The position numbers and the translations under genes are program-made. The notes under the pieces were generated by a model. The model did no database searches. It was given only the letters and a program-made list of their open reading frames with translations, and was not told where the DNA came from. This document shows positions 1 to 8,531 of a stretch of DNA of 64,000 bases, one piece after another. Position 1 is the first letter of the stretch; each line of letters starts with the position of its first letter. Source of the DNA: CAYPHA01 sp964410215 (GTDB taxonomy: Bacteria > Calditrichota > Calditrichia > Calditrichales > CAYPHA01); assembly GCA_964410215.1 (NCBI GenBank), contig CAYPHA010000021.1:1-64000 (forward strand), in the 5' to 3' direction.

Positions 1-2
1 AT

Positions 3-854
3 GAAAACAATGCCCCTATAGCTATTGATGATGTTTTCAGCAATGATTACAATGTAGTTTTGAAAATTCCAATTCCAGATTTACTAAAAAACGATTATGA
101 TATTGATCAAGATAATATAAACTACACTCATATCGATCAAGGTGAGAAATATTTACATCATGGCAATATTGAAACAAATCAAGATACGATAATTTATTAT
201 CCAAATGATGATTTCATTGGTAAGGATAGTATACAATATGCTATAGTTGATAGTCGTAATGCTTTCGATAGTGCATCCGTAGTTTTAGATATTATCTATA
301 CTACATCTCAGCCCAATGATATTGTTGTTAATAATTTCGGATCTGGTAGTGGTTATTTAATAGAATGGTCAACAGATTTTTCTGCAAATTCTTACGTTCG
401 TTTTGGGATAGAAAGTTATGCTCATAAAACTGATCAAACTAAAGAGTATAGTTACAAACAAAGACATCTTTTAGAGGATTTAGAAGAAAATAAAAGATAT
501 CGTTATCAAACAGTTTCGATTGATTCTTTTGGTAATGTATTTTTTGGAATCGAGTCATTTTTTACAACAGGAACTATTGGTGAAATCAACGTCTTCCCCA
601 ACCCTTTCAAACCCAACCAGATCCCGGAGCATGAATTTATATACATCACCAATATGCCTGAAGGATCCTCATTGTCCATCTACAATATGCTCGGCGAGCC
701 GGTTTACCTTGACAGCGACAACTCCGAACGGATCTACCGCTGGAAAGCCGTGAATAAGAACCTCAAACCGGTTCAGTCCGGGTTGTATATCTACATCATC
801 AAAGACAGGGATAATAAAAAACTGGCCTCGGGGAAAATCGTCATCATTCGTTGA
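3..854 (+). CDS. Secreted modular protein, C-terminal part (5' end outside window)
   Basis: The frame is open to the left edge, so only the C-terminal 283 or so residues are seen. The TTG at 60 is not a convincing start, because the frame upstream of it reads like the beginning of a cadherin/Big_9-type Ig repeat (NNAPIAIDDVFS, then LLKNDYDIDQDN). A fibronectin type III-like stretch follows at about nt 310-570. The last ~90 residues are a sorting domain (INVFPNPFKPN, SIYNMLGEPV, SGLYIYIIKD) of the Por-secretion/FlgD-Ig type. Such tails direct proteins across the outer membrane in FCB bacteria. The base composition changes at the last domain: nt 61-120 have 13 G+C in 60, nt 661-720 have 30 in 60. 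The substrate or partner is unknown. Confidence 0.75.
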   Translation, partial: ENNAPIAIDDVFSNDYNVVLKIPIPDLLKNDYDIDQDNINYTHIDQGEKYLHHGNIETNQDTIIYYPNDDFIGKDSIQYAIVDSRNAFDSASVVLDIIYTTSQPNDIVVNNFGSGSGYLIEWSTDFSANSYVRFGIESYAHKTDQTKEYSYKQRHLLEDLEENKRYRYQTVSIDSFGNVFFGIESFFTTGTIGEINVFPNPFKPNQIPEHEFIYITNMPEGSSLSIYNMLGEPVYLDSDNSERIYRWKAVNKNLKPVQSGLYIYIIKDRDNKKLASGKIVIIR

Positions 855-1005
855 AGAACCGGTCATCTCTCCGTGTCACTCTTTCTTATATACATGAAAC
901 CTATTTTTTCTTGACTTTAAAATAAATAACCGCTAGCTTCACATATTTCCAACAGAGGCTCAAATCCACCTAAAACATAGAAAACCGGAACCGGAACCGG
1001 TACTG

Positions 1006-1045
1006 TATGCTTATGGCTGACTATAGACGAATCTTATATGCTTAT
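1006..1045 (+). promoter_or_regulatory. Direct repeat upstream of the FadL-type porin gene
   Basis: TATGCTTAT occurs at 1006-1014 and again at 1037-1045, 31 bp apart or about three helical turns on the same DNA face. It lies just before the ribosome site AGGAGG of the next gene. This could be an operator for a dimeric or cooperative regulator, or chance in an AT-rich leader. There is no further support. Confidence 0.2.
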
Positions 1046-1071
1046 CATTTAACTTATCAGGAGGAACTTCT

Positions 1072-2529
1072 ATGAGAAAGTCTTTACCGATGATCCTGGG
1101 GATACTGCTATCTGTGGGATTACTAACGCATGCCTTTGCCGCCGGTGTAGGACTGCCGACTGTTGGAAGCCGTGCCGTTAATCTGGGCGGCGCTTACCGC
1201 GCGCTCAGCGGTGACTGGAGTGCCGGTTACTGGAATCCGGCCGGACTGACCCGCGTGCAGGGATGGAATGCCGGAATCAACGCCACGACCATCATCCCCG
1301 GCGCACAGGTTCAACCAGCTCCATACCAGGGAAGAAGCTTTTATGGTTATACAACCGACAACATCGATACAAAACCCAAAACCTTCTTTATACCTACACT
1401 GGGTGTCGTGAATTCTCTGGATAACGGATTTTCCTGGAGTTTCGCCCTTTTCGTACCCTTTGGTCTGGGGGCGACCTGGGATATCTGGAGCCCCGTTCCG
1501 GGGTATAACTCAGCGGCCTATCCGGAAGAAGAATTTGAAAGCGATCTGCAGGTTATCGACTTTCATTTTTCCGGCGCTTATAAAGTTACCGATCAATTAT
1601 CACTCGGTTTTGGTGTAGGCCTCCTGCATACGAATATTCTGATTCGTCAGCCAAAACTCAGCAAACCCTTCGAAGGTACGGCTCTGCAACCATTGGTTAC
1701 GGCACCGCATGATGTCCTGGTAACCGACCTGAAACTTGAGGGCTCCGGCCTGGGTCTCAGCCTGAATGCCGGTTTGATTTATGACATCAGCGAAAAATGG
1801 TCTGTCGGTGCTTCCGTTCGCTATTATCCGGATATGGTACTCGACGGTGACGTCACCGCCGATAACTATTATACCGGTGATCCCGAAACCGTGGCCACAC
1901 TCAAGGCCTTACATGCCGCCGATCAGATCGATGATGCGACACACGCACAGGCAACCACCGCTCTTTCCGGTGAAAAACAGAATTTTATTAGCGATGATGA
2001 CGCCGAGGCCACCATGCCCCTGCCCATGAACGCCGGTATCGGTATCGCCTACCGACCCACAGAACGTCTCCTCTTTTCATTTGACACGGAGTGGACGCAA
2101 TGGTCCAGCTGGGACGCCATTCCGCTGGAGAAAATCGAAGCCATCGATGGCAGCGATCAGAGTACCGAGCTCGTCCAGAACTGGGATGATGCCATGCGTT
2201 ATAATTTCGGAACCGAATACATCGCCATGAAAAGCATGGACAGTGAACTGGCCCTTCGCCTTGGTTATTATCACGAAACCAATCCTGTTCCCGATGAAAC
2301 CATCACACCGACCATACCCGATATCAACAACCGGGACGAAATCGTTCTCGGTGGCGGTTATACCTTCGGTAATATTACCCTGAATCTCGCCTATGTACAT
2401 ATTTTTATCGCAGAGCGCGAAGTACCGGAATGGCACCTGGAACAGGATGCGTTCGGCGTAGAAAACGTAGCCGGTATTTATAACGCAGATGTAAATGAGT
2501 TTCATGTCGGCCTGGAATTTAATTTCTAG
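1072..2529 (+). CDS. Outer membrane transport protein, OMPP1/FadL/TodX family
   Basis: This is a predicted 485-residue outer membrane beta-barrel of the FadL family, which carries hydrophobic compounds such as long-chain fatty acids. It has an N-terminal signal peptide (about residues 1-23, cleaved after THAFA). A FadL-like start of the mature chain follows, GSRAVNLGGAYRAL then YWNPAGL, corresponding to the N-terminal hatch. Alternating barrel strands run to a C-terminal aromatic residue (VGLEFNF). The start is fixed by AGGAGGAACTTCT before the ATG. The length is typical of the family. The next gene, a lipoprotein esterase, begins 30 bp downstream on the same strand, so import and hydrolysis of a lipid ester is a reasonable inference. 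The actual substrate cannot be read from sequence. Confidence 0.88.
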   Translation: MRKSLPMILGILLSVGLLTHAFAAGVGLPTVGSRAVNLGGAYRALSGDWSAGYWNPAGLTRVQGWNAGINATTIIPGAQVQPAPYQGRSFYGYTTDNIDTKPKTFFIPTLGVVNSLDNGFSWSFALFVPFGLGATWDIWSPVPGYNSAAYPEEEFESDLQVIDFHFSGAYKVTDQLSLGFGVGLLHTNILIRQPKLSKPFEGTALQPLVTAPHDVLVTDLKLEGSGLGLSLNAGLIYDISEKWSVGASVRYYPDMVLDGDVTADNYYTGDPETVATLKALHAADQIDDATHAQATTALSGEKQNFISDDDAEATMPLPMNAGIGIAYRPTERLLFSFDTEWTQWSSWDAIPLEKIEAIDGSDQSTELVQNWDDAMRYNFGTEYIAMKSMDSELALRLGYYHETNPVPDETITPTIPDINNRDEIVLGGGYTFGNITLNLAYVHIFIAEREVPEWHLEQDAFGVENVAGIYNADVNEFHVGLEFNF

Positions 2530-2559
2530 CCACACTATGAGAATGAAAAGGAGATCATT

Positions 2560-3849
2560 ATGAATAAAAGAAAATATCTGAATATCCCGCTAATCCTCGG
2601 GCTGGCCTTCTTTTTCATGTGGGGCTGTACCGATGATGAGCCGACTTTCCCGGAACGAGATTTAACCGGGAACGCTAAAAACACCGGTTCCATTCAATCG
2701 ATTCAAACCCAGGGAGCGACCACCGGTGAAGCGAAAGATGTCAACGTTTACCTGCCCTATGGATACGACCCCAATGCGGATCCGGCTTATCCCGTTGTCT
2801 ATCTGCTGCACGGTTTCGGCGGTGACGCCGACACCTGGCTGGGTATGCAGGTGGATAAAGTACTCGATGTCATGATCGCCGAGGGAACGATTCCCCCGAT
2901 GGTCGTGGTTATGCCGGATGCTTCCAATCCTCTGGGCGGAAGCTTTTATACCAATTCCGTCGATATCGATCCGGCCAGGAATCCTGGCATGAATCCCGCC
3001 CTGGGTTTTGGTGCCTATGAGTTTTTCATCATTCAGGAACTCATCGCCACGATCGAACAGGGTTTTAACGTCGATCCGGCCAAACGCGGTATTGCCGGTC
3101 ATTCCATGGGCGGATACGGCGCCATGAAACTGGCTATGCTGTACCCGACCATGTTTAAATCCGTGGCGTCCCATTCCGGTCCGCTTTCTTTCCATGAACT
3201 GCTTTTCAATGCGAACAGCAACCTGATGCCACGCCTGGCCATGGAGAATGTGGATGCGGCAGGTAATCCGCTGGCGGTAATTGACCTTACGCTGGCTTCG
3301 GCCTCTCCCACAACGCATCCGCTTACCCTGACCATGTTCGGAATGGCCTCGGCGTTTGCACCTCATTTCGGAACTGCAGCGACGTATGATGCCCTGAACG
3401 GCACGGCATTACCGGCTGATATTAACGAATTTCCGGTTTCTACCGAAGAAGTCGTACCAGATACCGGCATTCTACCGGGCGTGGACCTGCCGGTGCGGAT
3501 CGCGCAGCCGGGTGTGACCGCCGATACGGTCGCAACCGTCTGGCCCAAATTCCTGGCCCATGACTGTTATACCATGCTGGCTACCGGTAAAAAATATGAC
3601 CAGACCGATTTGGCTGTTGATGCCATCAAGAATCTTCATATTTACATCGATTGCGGCGATACCGATGATTTCGATCCGATGGATGACGGCGCGGGTTTCG
3701 GTATTATCTATACCACGAATGCCTTCAGCAATCTGCTGACGAGTCAGGGTGTGGAACACATGTACGAAGTCTATAGCGGTGCCCATTCCAGTGATGTTTA
3801 TTACCGGATCGAGGTGGCCTTTAAAGAGCATGCCAAAGCACTGCAATAA
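2560..3849 (+). CDS. Lipoprotein esterase, esterase D/tributyrin esterase-like alpha/beta hydrolase
   Basis: The 429-residue protein has a signal peptide ending in a lipobox-like MWGC, which suggests a lipid-anchored envelope enzyme. The catalytic part belongs to the putative esterase family (PF00756). It has an oxyanion segment VVYLLHGFGG, a nucleophile elbow GHSMGG with Ser182, a likely acidic residue in the CGDTDDF region, and a late His in SGAHSSDVY. Residues 205-330 form a large insertion between nucleophile and acid, probably a lid. The start has a good site, AAGGAG. It probably forms an operon with the FadL-type porin 30 bp upstream. Carboxyl-ester hydrolysis is well supported; the natural substrate is not. 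Confidence 0.85.
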   Translation: MNKRKYLNIPLILGLAFFFMWGCTDDEPTFPERDLTGNAKNTGSIQSIQTQGATTGEAKDVNVYLPYGYDPNADPAYPVVYLLHGFGGDADTWLGMQVDKVLDVMIAEGTIPPMVVVMPDASNPLGGSFYTNSVDIDPARNPGMNPALGFGAYEFFIIQELIATIEQGFNVDPAKRGIAGHSMGGYGAMKLAMLYPTMFKSVASHSGPLSFHELLFNANSNLMPRLAMENVDAAGNPLAVIDLTLASASPTTHPLTLTMFGMASAFAPHFGTAATYDALNGTALPADINEFPVSTEEVVPDTGILPGVDLPVRIAQPGVTADTVATVWPKFLAHDCYTMLATGKKYDQTDLAVDAIKNLHIYIDCGDTDDFDPMDDGAGFGIIYTTNAFSNLLTSQGVEHMYEVYSGAHSSDVYYRIEVAFKEHAKALQ

Positions 3850-3869
3850 TTTCGACCTTTTTTAAACCT

Positions 3870-3899
3870 AAGGGCAGGGAGTACTCCTTGCCCTTTTTT
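3870..3899 (+). terminator. Rho-independent terminator after the esterase gene
   Basis: AGGGCA...TTGCCCT forms a GC-rich stem around a short GGAGTACTCC core. It is followed by a run of six T. It ends the porin-esterase transcript about 20 bp after the stop codon. Confidence 0.8.
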
Positions 3900-3952
3900 A
3901 TTTTATATTTTATATTTATGCGCTCGTAAAGAGACCAGGAACAGGATGCAGA

Positions 3953-4537
3953 ATGCGAAACAGGACATTTTTTATATTATCAGTGCTTTATCTTCTTTTT
4001 GCTGCCGGAACGGCCCAGGAGGCCGCACAGCAGGACAGTCTTAAAACCGGTGATCCGGCGCCGACTTTTTCCCTTCCGGATCTTAATAATAACTATGTGT
4101 TTCTGCGGGATTTCTGCGGGGAAGAACTGCGGAAACCCTGGAAAAACAAAATACGTCATGCCGTGGTATTAAGTTTTTTTGCCACCTGGTGCGGTCCCTG
4201 TAAACAGGAAATCCCCTTCCTGGAAGAATTAAGGGATTATTACGATGGCAAGCCGGTCAAATTCTACCTGATCGATGTAGGCGAAGACAGGAGCGTCGTG
4301 GAGCCGTTTATAAAAAAAAGTAAACTGAAGATCCCGGTTCTGTTGGACCGGTATATGCAGACCGCACAGCGCTATGGCGCGCAATCGATACCGCGCCTGG
4401 TCGTTATCGATAAAGATGGTACGATAATCAAACTGGATGAGGGATTCGACGATGGCCGCCTTTTTATCTCTGAAATGAAACAATTGCTCGATCCTATCCT
4501 GTTTGAACAAGCCACTATAAAAACCGGTGCTAATTAA
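3953..4537 (+). CDS. TlpA-like periplasmic thioredoxin-fold protein
   Basis: The 194-residue protein has a signal peptide (about residues 1-20, AAGTAQEA). A redoxin/AhpC-TSA-type thioredoxin domain follows, with the active site WCGPC in FFATWCGPCKQEIPFL and the cis-proline segment QSIPRLVVIDKDG. Proteins of this kind reduce or handle disulfides in the periplasm, for instance in cytochrome c maturation. No cytochrome genes are nearby, so the partner is open. An insertion of about 15 residues (DFCGEELRKPWKNK) separates the first strands. It carries an extra Cys, which might be redox active. Confidence 0.88.
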   Translation: MRNRTFFILSVLYLLFAAGTAQEAAQQDSLKTGDPAPTFSLPDLNNNYVFLRDFCGEELRKPWKNKIRHAVVLSFFATWCGPCKQEIPFLEELRDYYDGKPVKFYLIDVGEDRSVVEPFIKKSKLKIPVLLDRYMQTAQRYGAQSIPRLVVIDKDGTIIKLDEGFDDGRLFISEMKQLLDPILFEQATIKTGAN

Positions 4538-4636
4538 CCCTGAAATGATCGTTTCTTTGTAACATAAAGACGCATCACGCATCCAATAAATGCACAACCG
4601 GGACACTGTGTTACAATAATTAAGGAGGATAGCCAC

Positions 4637-6544
4637 ATGGCTGAAGAAAAAGCAAAAAAATACAAATTTAAAGCCGAGGTTAATAAATTACTCGACATCC
4701 TGGTTCACTCCCTTTACACGAACCGGGAGATTTTTGTTCGCGAGCTCATTTCCAATGCATCGGATGCACTCGATAAACTGCGTTTTGAAACAACCCGTGG
4801 TGGAGAGGTTACCGATGCCGACCTTCCGCTGGAAATAAATATCACGATTGACGACAAACAAAACACGCTAACCATTTCCGATACGGGTATCGGCATGACC
4901 TATGACGAAATGGTCAAAAACATCGGGACCATCGCAAAATCCGGTTCGGAAGAGTTTATGAATAAACTGGAAAAAACGGCCGAGTCCGAGGATATTTCAC
5001 AGATGATCGGCAAATTCGGCGTTGGTTTTTATTCCGTTTTCATGGTCGCCAAGGAAGTGACCATAAAATCCCGTTCTGCGAACAAAGACGAACAGCCGGT
5101 GGAATGGCATTCCAACGGCCTGGGTAATTACGAAATACGCCACATCGATGATAAAATTAAACGCGGTACGGAGATCCGCATTCAGCTCCGGGATGATGCA
5201 AAAGAATTTGCCGATTCAGGACGTATTAAAAGTGTCATCAAGAACCACTCGAATTTTATCTCGTTTCCCATCAATGTGGACAAGGAAAAAGTAAATACCA
5301 TCCCCGCCCTGTGGCGTGAGCCCAAATTCAAAATCAAGCAGGAACAATATGACGAATTTTACAAGTTCCTGACCTATGACTATGATGCACCGATGGATAC
5401 CATCCATACGGCCGTCGATGCACCGGTTCAATTTAACAGCCTTGTTTTTATTCCAAAACGCTCCATCGACGTATTCGGCAATTTTCGCGAAGAGCGCGGT
5501 CTGGATCTCTATGTGAACGGCGTTTTAATTCAACACAGAAATAAGGATCTGGTACCGGAATACCTGGCCTTTCTTAAGGGTCTGGTCGAGTCACCCGATA
5601 TCCCGCTGAATATTTCAAGAGAAACGCTGCAGCAAAACCTGGTTGTCCAGAAAATAGCGTCATCCCTCGTAAAGCAGGTATTATCTTATCTGCAAAAGAA
5701 AGCAAAGGATAAACCGGAAGAATATGCTGCATTCTGGAAAGAACACGGTACCATATTCAAATTCGGCCATAGCGACTATGCCAACCAGGAAAAATTTGCT
5801 GAGTTACTCCGTTTCAATTCGTCGCATCATAACGACGATAAAGGTCTGACCTCGCTGGCAGAATACACCGAACGATTGAAAGAAGAACAAAAGGAAATAT
5901 TTTACCTTAGCGGTCAGAGCCGCGAAGCAATAGAGTCCGATCCCCATCTGGAAATATTCAGGAAAAAGGGCATTGAAGTCCTCTATCTTTATGAACCGGT
6001 GGATGAATTTTGTCTCAGTGGATTAAACAAGTACAAGGACTATTCATTCCAGTCAGCCGAACATGCTGATTTGTCAAAACTGGACAAAATAGAAAATACA
6101 ACTGAAGATGAAGAAAAAGTCGAACATCTGAGTGATTCCGAAGAAAAAATTTTCAGTAAATTAATGGAACGCTTTAAGGATATCCTCGGTGACCGCGTCA
6201 AGGAAGTGCGGGAATCGAAAAGGCTCAAGGACAGTGCCTCATGCCTGGTCAATCCGGATGATATGATGACGTCCCATATGCAGAAAATGATGCATCTGAT
6301 GAATAAGGACGCCACCCCGCCACAGAAAATCATGGAGATCAATAAGGATCATAAACTGATCCGGAATTTAATCAGTATTTACAGGGAAGACACCCGGGAT
6401 CCGTTTATCGATCAGACAATCGAGCAACTGTTCGAATCGGCACTGCTCCTGGAAGGATACCTGACCGATCCCCATAAACTGGTAAACCGTATCCAGGAAA
6501 TCCTCGAACAATCCAGTGAATGGCATCCGGTAAAAAAGAAATGA
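4637..6544 (+). CDS. htpG: Molecular chaperone HtpG (Hsp90)
   Basis: This is the 635-residue cytosolic ATP-dependent chaperone. The N-terminal GHKL ATPase shows all family signatures: LYTNREIFVRELISNASDA, DTGIGM, GTIAKSG and GQFGVGFYS-like GKFGVGFYSVFM. The middle domain has the conserved NISRETLQQN segment with its arginine, and the C-terminal dimerisation domain is present. The length matches bacterial HtpG (about 620-640). The start has AAGGAGGATAGCCAC before the ATG. It appears monocistronic and ends at a perfect palindrome that can act as terminator. Confidence 0.98.
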   Translation: MAEEKAKKYKFKAEVNKLLDILVHSLYTNREIFVRELISNASDALDKLRFETTRGGEVTDADLPLEINITIDDKQNTLTISDTGIGMTYDEMVKNIGTIAKSGSEEFMNKLEKTAESEDISQMIGKFGVGFYSVFMVAKEVTIKSRSANKDEQPVEWHSNGLGNYEIRHIDDKIKRGTEIRIQLRDDAKEFADSGRIKSVIKNHSNFISFPINVDKEKVNTIPALWREPKFKIKQEQYDEFYKFLTYDYDAPMDTIHTAVDAPVQFNSLVFIPKRSIDVFGNFREERGLDLYVNGVLIQHRNKDLVPEYLAFLKGLVESPDIPLNISRETLQQNLVVQKIASSLVKQVLSYLQKKAKDKPEEYAAFWKEHGTIFKFGHSDYANQEKFAELLRFNSSHHNDDKGLTSLAEYTERLKEEQKEIFYLSGQSREAIESDPHLEIFRKKGIEVLYLYEPVDEFCLSGLNKYKDYSFQSAEHADLSKLDKIENTTEDEEKVEHLSDSEEKIFSKLMERFKDILGDRVKEVRESKRLKDSASCLVNPDDMMTSHMQKMMHLMNKDATPPQKIMEINKDHKLIRNLISIYREDTRDPFIDQTIEQLFESALLLEGYLTDPHKLVNRIQEILEQSSEWHPVKKK

Positions 6545-6565
6545 CATGTTCAATTGCATTTATAT

Positions 6566-6595
6566 TGTAGAGGCGCATAATTATGCGCCTCTACA
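6566..6595. repeat. 30-bp perfect palindrome between convergent genes
   Basis: The element TGTAGAGGCGCATAA is followed directly by its exact reverse complement with no spacer. It lies between the ends of htpG and the leftward secreted-protein gene. It may serve as a bidirectional terminator. Its GTAGAG...CTCTAC termini also match a type of dispersed palindromic repeat seen in many FCB and cyanobacterial genomes (recollection, not searched here). A degraded relative lies inside the neighbouring gene at 6801-6822. Confidence 0.75.
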
Positions 6596-6609
6596 TTGTA
6601 TCATATCAT

Positions 6610-8364
6610 TCATTTCATCAACACCATTTTCCGCGTTCCTACCGTTTTGCCGTCAACGTTCAAACAATAAAAATAGATCCCGCTTACATATTCTGAGCCA
6701 TTCCACTTTACCGTATAGTGGCCTGCCGCTTGTTTCTCCGAAACCAGTGTGGCGATTTTCTGACCGAGAATATTATGGACGGTTAATTCGACATTTTGTG
6801 GCGACGCAATATTTTGCGTCGCTGCGGAATGGAAACCGGCAATCTGATACCGTATCGTCGTTACCGGATTGAACGGATTGGGATAATTCGGTTCCAGATG
6901 AAAAAAACTCAGCACTGGATTTTGTTCATGAATTGATGTGACAGCCAGGTCCGACCAACTCCTTGGAATGATCACATATTCCTCTGCAAAAGGAGGATCT
7001 GAATCATTTTGCGATACAATTCCCTTAATGGTTATTGTACCATTCCCCGCCGGATTGGGGTGACCATCAATATCGGTCCCCTCCCGAATTTCCAATTTTA
7101 AACTGGCGCCGCCATCGGAAAGCATGGCAAAAAATGAGGTATCCGGTTTTTCCACCCATCCAGAGACCGATACATTTTGAATTTCCACCAGTTTACCTTC
7201 CTGTGCTTCCCCTACCTGCTCACATACAATCTGTTCTGCTTCAGGTGGATGGATAGCCTGTCCTAAGACAATAATGTCTTCCGGAACCAGTATGCTGCGC
7301 CCATTAAGTTGGTCTATCCTGCCGACGACCTCGACACTATCCTGTTCAGTTAAATCAATGCTTCGTTTATCATCGGAGAAAAGATTAATTCCACTGTTGT
7401 GGTCCTGAATAAATACATCCTGCGATTTTTCTGAAAAAATACCGGACGAGACGGTCACCACACCGCTGGTATGGATTTTATATCCCCTGTACATGACAAC
7501 ACCATTTTCATCTGTGATATGGGTCATTTCAAGTGGCGCTTTTCCGACAAGCACCTTAAATGTATCCGAAAACACGGTATGCGATTCATCATCTTCCGCA
7601 TATATCCAGTAATCCAGACGCTCCCTGGCTGTGCAGGCGGGAATCCAGGCGGTCCAGACATCCCCGCCATGTTCCTCCAGGACCACCTCCTCTGCCGTGG
7701 ATGAACCGTTTTTACTATAGAACAATATTGCAGAAGATACTTCCTGATCATCACGAATATGAGCTGAAACCTGAATCGGCTGATCTGCAATAAAAACAGA
7801 ATCTGTCACATTAAAAATCGCCGGCCTTAAACCAGCGACCGGAATCACGGACACATCATCCACGATAAATTCGGCATCCCCGTCCCATTTGGAACTCACA
7901 TCATAAAAACGGATTTCAAGCTTCATCGAAATCGCGCCCGGGGGTGCCTCCACTTCGAATTCATACAACTGCCAGTCTTCGCTGTCATCGGAGTAGGTGT
8001 TATACTGTGGCCCTCCGGAAACATCATGTCCGTCCCAATAGCCCCAGAAACGCAGTTTCCCGGCAGCATCATTATCCCTGATGCGCATGGAAATGCGATA
8101 CCTGTTTCCCCCGATAACCGGGATGGAATCCTGATCAAGAATTTGTGTATCTTTGCTCGTTAATTTTATGCGTGCTGCACTTTCGCCTTCCGATACTTCC
8201 AGCGTATCGCGGCTTACAGTGATACCATCTGTACGGATGGTCCATTCCGCCGGTACCAGCCCATCCCATTGTTCGAATCCGCCATTTTTAATATAATTGG
8301 TTTGCGAATATCCCATGGAAACGCCCAGCACCAGCAGGATCAGATATACCATTCTCATCCACAT
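6610..8364 (-). CDS. Secreted carbohydrate-binding-like protein with C-terminal sorting domain
   Basis: The predicted 584-residue exported protein starts at the ATG at 8364, which follows GGAGGAACATTT; an upstream in-frame ATG at 8415 lacks such a site. After the signal peptide (ending VSMGYSQ) comes a galactose-binding-like jelly roll (about residues 22-170, NYIKNGGFEQWDG to EFIVDDVSV) resembling CBM4/9-type modules. An Ig-like region, then an OB-fold-like segment (DVFIQDHNSGINLF, VEVVGRIDQLNG), precede the sorting domain with LEPNYPNPFNP, VHNILGQKIATLV and SGIYFYCLNVDG. No catalytic domain was recognised, so binding or adhesion is likelier than enzymatic action. A palindromic element is embedded in the sorting domain. 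Confidence 0.8.
   Translation of the reverse strand: MWMRMVYLILLVLGVSMGYSQTNYIKNGGFEQWDGLVPAEWTIRTDGITVSRDTLEVSEGESAARIKLTSKDTQILDQDSIPVIGGNRYRISMRIRDNDAAGKLRFWGYWDGHDVSGGPQYNTYSDDSEDWQLYEFEVEAPPGAISMKLEIRFYDVSSKWDGDAEFIVDDVSVIPVAGLRPAIFNVTDSVFIADQPIQVSAHIRDDQEVSSAILFYSKNGSSTAEEVVLEEHGGDVWTAWIPACTARERLDYWIYAEDDESHTVFSDTFKVLVGKAPLEMTHITDENGVVMYRGYKIHTSGVVTVSSGIFSEKSQDVFIQDHNSGINLFSDDKRSIDLTEQDSVEVVGRIDQLNGRSILVPEDIIVLGQAIHPPEAEQIVCEQVGEAQEGKLVEIQNVSVSGWVEKPDTSFFAMLSDGGASLKLEIREGTDIDGHPNPAGNGTITIKGIVSQNDSDPPFAEEYVIIPRSWSDLAVTSIHEQNPVLSFFHLEPNYPNPFNPVTTIRYQIAGFHSAATQNIASPQNVELTVHNILGQKIATLVSEKQAAGHYTVKWNGSEYVSGIYFYCLNVDGKTVGTRKMVLMK
6801..6822. repeat. Palindromic element inside the sorting domain of the secreted protein
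   Basis: GCGACGCAA, a TATT loop, and the exact complement TTGCGTCGC form a 9-bp hairpin within the coding sequence. Read on the minus strand it encodes part of ATQNIASPQ, between strands of the sorting domain (after TTIRYQ, before VELTVHN). The flanks GTG/TGC look like a doubly substituted version of GTAGAGACG-type palindromes. The insertion is in frame and the gene remains open. Confidence 0.65.
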
Positions 8365-8531
8365 AAATGTTCCTCCAAAATCAGTTAGAAAATGATAATG
8401 AATGTACCCGGGCAATTACATTACAGTTAAGAGACTCATACTTATGATCCGCGGATTGTTAAAAATCCATAATATAACTGCAAAAAGATGGAATTCTGTT
8501 GAATGGAAAAGGATTTTTTAAACAGGCAGGG

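Noticed and set aside
984..1000. ACCGGA tandem (aaccggaaccggaaccgg)
   Set aside because: It is only about 2.5 units of a 6-bp repeat, with no further copies or structure seen.
2662..3366. Long antisense frame opposite the esterase gene
   Set aside because: It is low-complexity and rich in Arg/His/Gly, typical of a shadow; the esterase has clear catalytic motifs.
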